This document shows, one piece after another, positions 60,462 to 64,000 of a stretch of 64,000 bases of DNA. The notes below the pieces were generated by a model that searched no databases, was not told where the DNA came from, and saw only the letters and a list, made by a program, of their open reading frames with translations. The position numbers and the translations under genes are program-made. Positions within the stretch are counted from its first letter, which is position 1. Each line of letters opens with the position of its first letter. Source of the stretch: an uncultured Paracoccaceae bacterium (GTDB lineage Bacteria > Pseudomonadota > Alphaproteobacteria > Rhodobacterales > Rhodobacteraceae); contig CALKOT010000004.1 in NCBI GenBank assembly GCA_938092015.1, positions 29,556 to 93,555 of the forward strand, given 5' to 3'.

Positions 60462-60493
60462 AAAAAGCCTCACCGCCTGTTGGGCGGTGAGGC
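60462..60493 (-). terminator. Intrinsic terminator between permease and bhcD
   Basis: GCCTCACCGCC (60467-60477) pairs perfectly with GGCGGTGAGGC (60483-60493) across a 5-nt loop. On the - strand it is followed by TTTTT (complement of 60462-60466), so it terminates the bhc operon coming from higher coordinates. On the + strand the T tract is missing, so it may only partly stop permease transcripts. Confidence 0.8.
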
Positions 60494-60576
60494 AATCCTC
60501 AGATCTTCGTGAAACTGAGTTGAATTCGCGGCGATACGCTCAAACTTTGAATGGGTGATCGTCGCCCTCAGATCCT

Positions 60577-61545
60577 TCAAAAATCGACCTCAATCGCGAC
60601 GCCCTTTTTGACGGCAAGGTCCACGACGCTGGCCGCAACTGCGAGATCCTGAAGGCCAACGCCGGTTCCGTCAAACAGCGTGATCTCAGCGTCCGAGCTG
60701 CGCCCGGCATGCGCACCATTGATCACTGCGCCAATCTCGTTCACGTCGCTTTCGTTGATCAACCCTTCGGCCACGGCATGTTGCGCCTCGCCAATAGAGA
60801 TGGATTGAGCGACCTCGTCAGTGAACACGGTGGATCGTGCAAGAAGGGCGGCTTCAACCTCTTGCTTGCCTTTGGTGTCGGTGCCCATGCAGGCGATGTG
60901 CGTGCCGGCTGAGACATGTTCGGACAGCAGCGACGGGGCGAAGGCTGACGTTATTGAGATGATCACGTCGGCATCGTGGCCCAACTGATCCAGTTCAACG
61001 CTTTCAAACGGCAGTCCGGCTTCGTTCGCGATCTTTTCGAGGCTGGTCAGTTTGTCGGGGTGGCGATTCCAACCGATGACCTTTTCGAAATCACGTTGTT
61101 CCAGCGCGGCGCGCAACTGGAACGCTGCCTGATGGCCCGCGCCGAGCATGCCCATGACCTTTGCGTCACCGCGCGCCAGGTGCTTGATAGAGACAGATGA
61201 TGCGGCGGCCGTGCGCAATGCCGTCAGTAAGTTGCCGCCGACCATCGAACTGACTTTGCCTGTGTCGGGGTCAAACAGGAAAATAGTAGACTGGTGATTG
61301 ATCTGCCCATGCTTTTCCAGATTGTTCGGCCAATAGCCGCCAGCCTTAACACCAAGCGCCATACCCACCTTGTCGAACCCACCCTTGAATCCATAGAGGG
61401 CGTCTTCGTGGCCAATCGCTTCACGAACAACTGGGAAATTTTCAGCGTTCTTTGACTCCATCGCGGCGAATACGCCTTCCACCGCATGAAATGCGGCGTC
61501 GCGGGTCATCAGGTCTGCAATTTCGCGCTCAGGAACGATCAACAT
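60577..61545 (-). CDS. bhcD: Iminosuccinate reductase (ornithine cyclodeaminase family)
   Basis: Last enzyme of the beta-hydroxyaspartate cycle; reduces iminosuccinate to aspartate with NADH. The 322-residue protein has the ornithine cyclodeaminase/mu-crystallin fold: MALGVKAGGYWPNNLEKHG, SSMVGGNLLTALRTAAASSV, the Rossmann loop MGMLGAGHQAAFQLRAAL, and AGTHIACMGTDTKGKQEVEA. AAGGAG stands seven bases before the ATG. It follows bhcC after a 106-bp gap that contains a hairpin. The family alone would allow other amino-acid dehydrogenase activities; the bhcABC context makes BhcD the best call. Confidence 0.9.
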   Translation of the reverse strand: MLIVPEREIADLMTRDAAFHAVEGVFAAMESKNAENFPVVREAIGHEDALYGFKGGFDKVGMALGVKAGGYWPNNLEKHGQINHQSTIFLFDPDTGKVSSMVGGNLLTALRTAAASSVSIKHLARGDAKVMGMLGAGHQAAFQLRAALEQRDFEKVIGWNRHPDKLTSLEKIANEAGLPFESVELDQLGHDADVIISITSAFAPSLLSEHVSAGTHIACMGTDTKGKQEVEAALLARSTVFTDEVAQSISIGEAQHAVAEGLINESDVNEIGAVINGAHAGRSSDAEITLFDGTGVGLQDLAVAASVVDLAVKKGVAIEVDF

Positions 61546-61570
61546 CGGACATCTCCTTCAGAAATTCATG

Positions 61571-61610
61571 CGTCTGCGCGCACCGGCAAAGGGGCCGGCG
61601 GGCGCAGACG
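61571..61610. repeat. Intercistronic hairpin between bhcC and bhcD
   Basis: CGTCTGCGC (61571-61579) pairs with GCGCAGACG (61602-61610), and an inner CCGGC/GCCGG stem (61583-61587 with 61594-61598) extends it. It lies in the bhcC-bhcD gap with no clear T tract after it on the - strand, so it may stabilise or partly attenuate the transcript ahead of bhcD. Confidence 0.6.
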
Positions 61611-61651
61611 GCTTTGACATTGGCTGCTCGAAAGCGGCCAAAATAACAGGG

Positions 61652-62815
61652 TCAATATGCCTTGCCGCGTGCGGATACTGGCCAGACGGTTTCAACTTTG
61701 CCGCCGCGCACGCCAACATACCAGTCGTGCACATTGCAGGTCGGATCGCAGTGACCGGGCACAAGCTTTAGCTTGTCGTTGACGCTTAGCGCCCCATTGG
61801 GGTCGGCGACGACGCCATGCTCATCTGAGCACTTCATGTATTCGACGTCATCGCGGCCGTAGATGAACGGCAGGCCACTATCGACTGACTGCGCCTTCAG
61901 TCCGGCGTCAACGATGGCTTTGTCCGCTTTGGAATGGCTCATCACGGTGGTCAGGATGAATAGCGCGTTTTCCCATTCTCCATCGTCGATCCGCTTGCCG
62001 TTTTCATCAAGGATACGGCCATAGTCCGCGTCCATGAAGGCGTACGAGCCGCACTGAAGCTCGTTGTAAACATTGGAATTGCTTTCGAAATAGTACGATC
62101 CTGTGCCGCCGCCGCCAACGATATCACAGTCCAGACCATTGCTTTTCAGACCATTCACAGCGTGGCTAACCTGGGTGATGGCCGCATCCAGTTTTTCCTT
62201 GCGGTCCGAATAGAGATCCATGTGCTGCATCGCGCCCTGATAGGCTTGGATGCCCGCAAATTTCAGGCCGGGCGCCGCATCGATCAGCTTGGCGATGTTT
62301 ACAACATCCTGTGTTGTGTTCACCCCGCAGCGGCCCGCGCCGCAGTCGATCTCAACCAGCGCTTCAATTTCAGTGCCAGCGGCCATCGCAGCGTCAGACA
62401 GCGCTTTGACGTTTTCCGGGTCGTCGACACAGACCAGAACGCGGCAGCCCAACTTGGGCATGTTCGCCAGACGCTTGATCTTGGCCGGTTCAGTCACCTG
62501 GTTCGAAACCATGACATCCTTGATGCCGCCACGTGCGAAAACCTCAGCTTCAGACACTTTCTGGCAGCAGACGCCAACGGCTGCGCCAAGATCCTGTTGC
62601 AGTTTCAGGACATCGACGGATTTGTGCATCTTGCCGTGCGCCCGGTGGCGCATGCCGTGGGTTTTGGCGTAGTCGCCCATTTTCCTGACGTTACGCTCAA
62701 GCGCATCAAGGTCGAGGATCAGGCATGGCGTCTGGATGTCAGCTTCGTCCATGCCGGGCTTTGCAGGGATGTCGAAGCCGACTTCGTAATGATCGAGATT
62801 TACATGAGTGTTCAT
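61652..62815 (-). CDS. bhcC: Beta-hydroxyaspartate aldolase (DSD1-type PLP enzyme)
   Basis: Condenses glyoxylate with glycine to (2R,3S)-beta-hydroxyaspartate. The 387-residue protein is a fold-type III PLP enzyme like D-threonine aldolase: DIQTPCLILDLDALERNVRK, HGMRHRAHGKMHKSVDVLKL with the PLP lysine, ALVEIDCGAGRCGV, and the metal-site region DPTCNVHDWYVGVRGGKVE near the C-terminus with His and Cys. The length equals the known Paracoccus enzyme. It lies between bhcB (15-bp gap) and bhcD. Confidence 0.92.
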   Translation of the reverse strand: MNTHVNLDHYEVGFDIPAKPGMDEADIQTPCLILDLDALERNVRKMGDYAKTHGMRHRAHGKMHKSVDVLKLQQDLGAAVGVCCQKVSEAEVFARGGIKDVMVSNQVTEPAKIKRLANMPKLGCRVLVCVDDPENVKALSDAAMAAGTEIEALVEIDCGAGRCGVNTTQDVVNIAKLIDAAPGLKFAGIQAYQGAMQHMDLYSDRKEKLDAAITQVSHAVNGLKSNGLDCDIVGGGGTGSYYFESNSNVYNELQCGSYAFMDADYGRILDENGKRIDDGEWENALFILTTVMSHSKADKAIVDAGLKAQSVDSGLPFIYGRDDVEYMKCSDEHGVVADPNGALSVNDKLKLVPGHCDPTCNVHDWYVGVRGGKVETVWPVSARGKAY

Positions 62816-62830
62816 GGCCTTAGGGTCCCT

Positions 62831-63781
62831 TCACTTGAGCCAGGGCAGCAGGTCGAGATCGACATTGCCGCCGGTGATGATGATGCCGACCCGCTTGCCA
62901 GCGAACCGGTCCTTGTTCTTGAGAATAGTGGCGAGCGGCACGGAAGAGCTCGCCTCCATCACGATGCGCAAATGCTTCCATGTCAGTTTCATCGCGTCGA
63001 TGATATCATCTTCGGACGCTGTCAGAATGTCCGTGACGTGGTTTGATACGAAGTGCCAGGTCCGTTCTTTCAAAGGCACCAGCAAGCCATCGGCAATCGT
63101 TTTGGGCGCGTCATCGGCGATAATGTAACCTGCCTTGAAGCTGCGCATCGCATCATCGGCTTGTTCAGGTTCAGCCGCGATAATCTGCGTTTCGGGCGCC
63201 TGATGGGACAGGGTCAGGCAGGTGCCTGAAATCATTCCTCCGCCGCCGATGGGCGCTACGACCATGTCCAGACCGTCTGTCTGTTCCATGAATTCCCGTG
63301 CGCAGGTGCCCTGACCAGCGATCACGCGATGATCGTTATAGGGGTGCACGAAATCGCCGCCGGTTGCCGCCTGCACTTTGGCGAAGGTTTCTTCGCGCGA
63401 GGTTGTCGACGGCTCACATTCCGTGATCTTGCCGCCATACCGGCGCACAGTGTCCTTCTTGGCCTGCGGCGCGGTTTTAGGCATGACCACATTGCAGGGA
63501 ATGCCCCGCAGGCTGGCGGCATAGCTGAGGCAGGATGCGTGATTGCCGGACGAATGAGTGGCGACGCCGCTCCTGGCCTGATCATCATCAAGGCCGAAGA
63601 CGGCGTTCGAAGCCCCGCGCACTTTGAAGGCGCCAGGTTCCTGAAAGTTTTCGCATTTGAAGAACAATTGCGCGCCAGTCAATTCGTTGAGGTAGGCAGA
63701 GGTTCGAACAGGCGTGCGGATGATATGCGGTTTGATCCGCTCATGCGCGTCCAGCATGTCCTGATAAGTTGGAATGTACAT
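62831..63781 (-). CDS. bhcB: Beta-hydroxyaspartate dehydratase
   Basis: Dehydrates beta-hydroxyaspartate to iminosuccinate. The 316-residue protein belongs to the serine/threonine dehydratase family (fold-type II PLP): FFKCENFQEPGAFKVRGASN holds the PLP Lys, HSSGNHASCLSYAASLRGI is the substrate loop, VVAPIGGGGMISG the phosphate-binding glycines, and IIITGGNVDLDLLPW the end. Related enzymes include threonine dehydratase and serine racemase. Position between bhcA and bhcC, with the gap of 14-15 bp on both sides, defines it as BhcB. Confidence 0.92.
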   Translation of the reverse strand: MYIPTYQDMLDAHERIKPHIIRTPVRTSAYLNELTGAQLFFKCENFQEPGAFKVRGASNAVFGLDDDQARSGVATHSSGNHASCLSYAASLRGIPCNVVMPKTAPQAKKDTVRRYGGKITECEPSTTSREETFAKVQAATGGDFVHPYNDHRVIAGQGTCAREFMEQTDGLDMVVAPIGGGGMISGTCLTLSHQAPETQIIAAEPEQADDAMRSFKAGYIIADDAPKTIADGLLVPLKERTWHFVSNHVTDILTASEDDIIDAMKLTWKHLRIVMEASSSVPLATILKNKDRFAGKRVGIIITGGNVDLDLLPWLK

Positions 63782-63795
63782 ATCGAGGTCCTTCT

Positions 63796-64000
63796 TCAGG
63801 CGGCGCTTTTCAGCGCTGATGCTGTGCTTAAGCGATAGATATCCTGTGCGGCTGCTACACCTGAGCCAAGCTCAATCTCAAGTCCGAGATCGGTCATACA
63901 CATTTCTGCGGCGCCCAGCCCGCTCAGCATCATGACATCGGTCAGGCTGCCAAGGTGGCCGATGCGAAAGACCTTGCCGGCGACATCGCCAAGACCGACG
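63796..64000 (-). CDS. bhcA: Aspartate-glyoxylate aminotransferase (3' part, truncated by window edge)
   Basis: Reading leftward from 63999 in frame gives VGLGDVAGKVFRIGHLGSLT, then DVMMLSGLGAAEMCMTDLGL and EIELGSGVAAAQDIYRLSTA, ending at a TGA at 63796-63798. This is the C-terminal domain of an alanine/serine-glyoxylate-type aminotransferase; FRIGHLG is its usual conserved arginine-containing block. Such an enzyme starts the cycle by making glycine from glyoxylate with aspartate as donor. The rest lies beyond base 64000. The next gene, bhcB, begins 14 bp downstream. Confidence 0.88.
   Translation of the reverse strand, partial: VGLGDVAGKVFRIGHLGSLTDVMMLSGLGAAEMCMTDLGLEIELGSGVAAAQDIYRLSTASALKSAA

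Noticed and set aside
62162..63046. 294-aa open frame on + across bhcC and bhcB
   Set aside because: It runs antisense through two strongly conserved enzyme genes; no independent protein features are present.

Overview
The window is about 64 kb of high-GC, gene-dense chromosome from an aerobic alphaproteobacterium, almost certainly a Rhodobacterales (Roseobacter-group) member. The signs are the rnd-kdsD-lptCAB-rpoN-hpf-ptsN order, a TrgA-family protein, a ChrR anti-sigma factor beside photolyase and CFA-type methyltransferase genes, a VPLPA-CTERM protein, a non-pyrrolysine MttB homologue, and a complete run of beta-hydroxyaspartate cycle genes. No rRNA, tRNA, CRISPR array, prophage or insertion sequence was recognised. 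The only gene-free stretch over 300 bp is 7653-8029.

Layout. 1-7652: catabolic genes. A truncated 3-hydroxyacyl-CoA dehydrogenase, an ADP-forming acyl-CoA ligase, an OB-fold protein and a thiolase-like protein lie on +; a FAH-family hydratase and a Baeyer-Villiger-type monooxygenase lie on -. 8030-14247: conserved housekeeping block (RNase D, KDO synthesis, Lpt export, sigma-54, hibernation factor, PtsN). 14281-21297: MttB homologue, a small membrane-protein pair divergent from an MmyB-type regulator, a cupin, a large MscS channel, and cysK. 21538-30617: ChrR, a DUF6134 protein and an SDR on +, convergent with a - strand operon of photolyase, FAD amine-oxidase-like enzyme, DUF1365 protein, CFA/UfaM-type methyltransferase, TrgA and MFS transporter. 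This resembles singlet-oxygen-response and furan-fatty-acid loci of Rhodobacter, but the sigma factor RpoE is absent next to ChrR. 30914-40919: mixed metabolism (Ldh-family reductase, ggt and nadX operon; nucleoside phosphorylase operon ending in a gene broken by an amber codon; acyl-CoA dehydrogenase; RraA family; secreted metalloprotease-like protein; aminotransferase). 41137-54293: ppiD-trpE, Fe-S scaffold, hisI, gluQ, alkA-esterase-P450, an OlsB-like acyltransferase, msrB, methyltransferase, nucleotidase, ArsC-like protein and UbiH-type hydroxylase.

54324-64000 is the most coherent region. It holds urate degradation (PuuD urate hydroxylase, LysR regulator, UraH, a fused PuuE-UraD, AllA, NCS2 permease) followed by convergent bhcA(partial)-bhcB-bhcC-bhcD. 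Urate is opened to allantoin and allantoate; AllA releases glyoxylate and urea; the beta-hydroxyaspartate cycle can assimilate that glyoxylate with glycine into oxaloacetate-level C4 compounds. The allantoate amidohydrolase step is not encoded in the window.

Non-coding signals worth noting are a perfect 24-bp palindrome after the P450 gene with a related element upstream of the monooxygenase gene, a 19-bp perfect inverted repeat upstream of ppiD, a 15-bp operator-like palindrome at the MmyB-type regulator, and a strong hairpin between bhcC and bhcD. All functions are inferred by reading the sequence; no database search was run.
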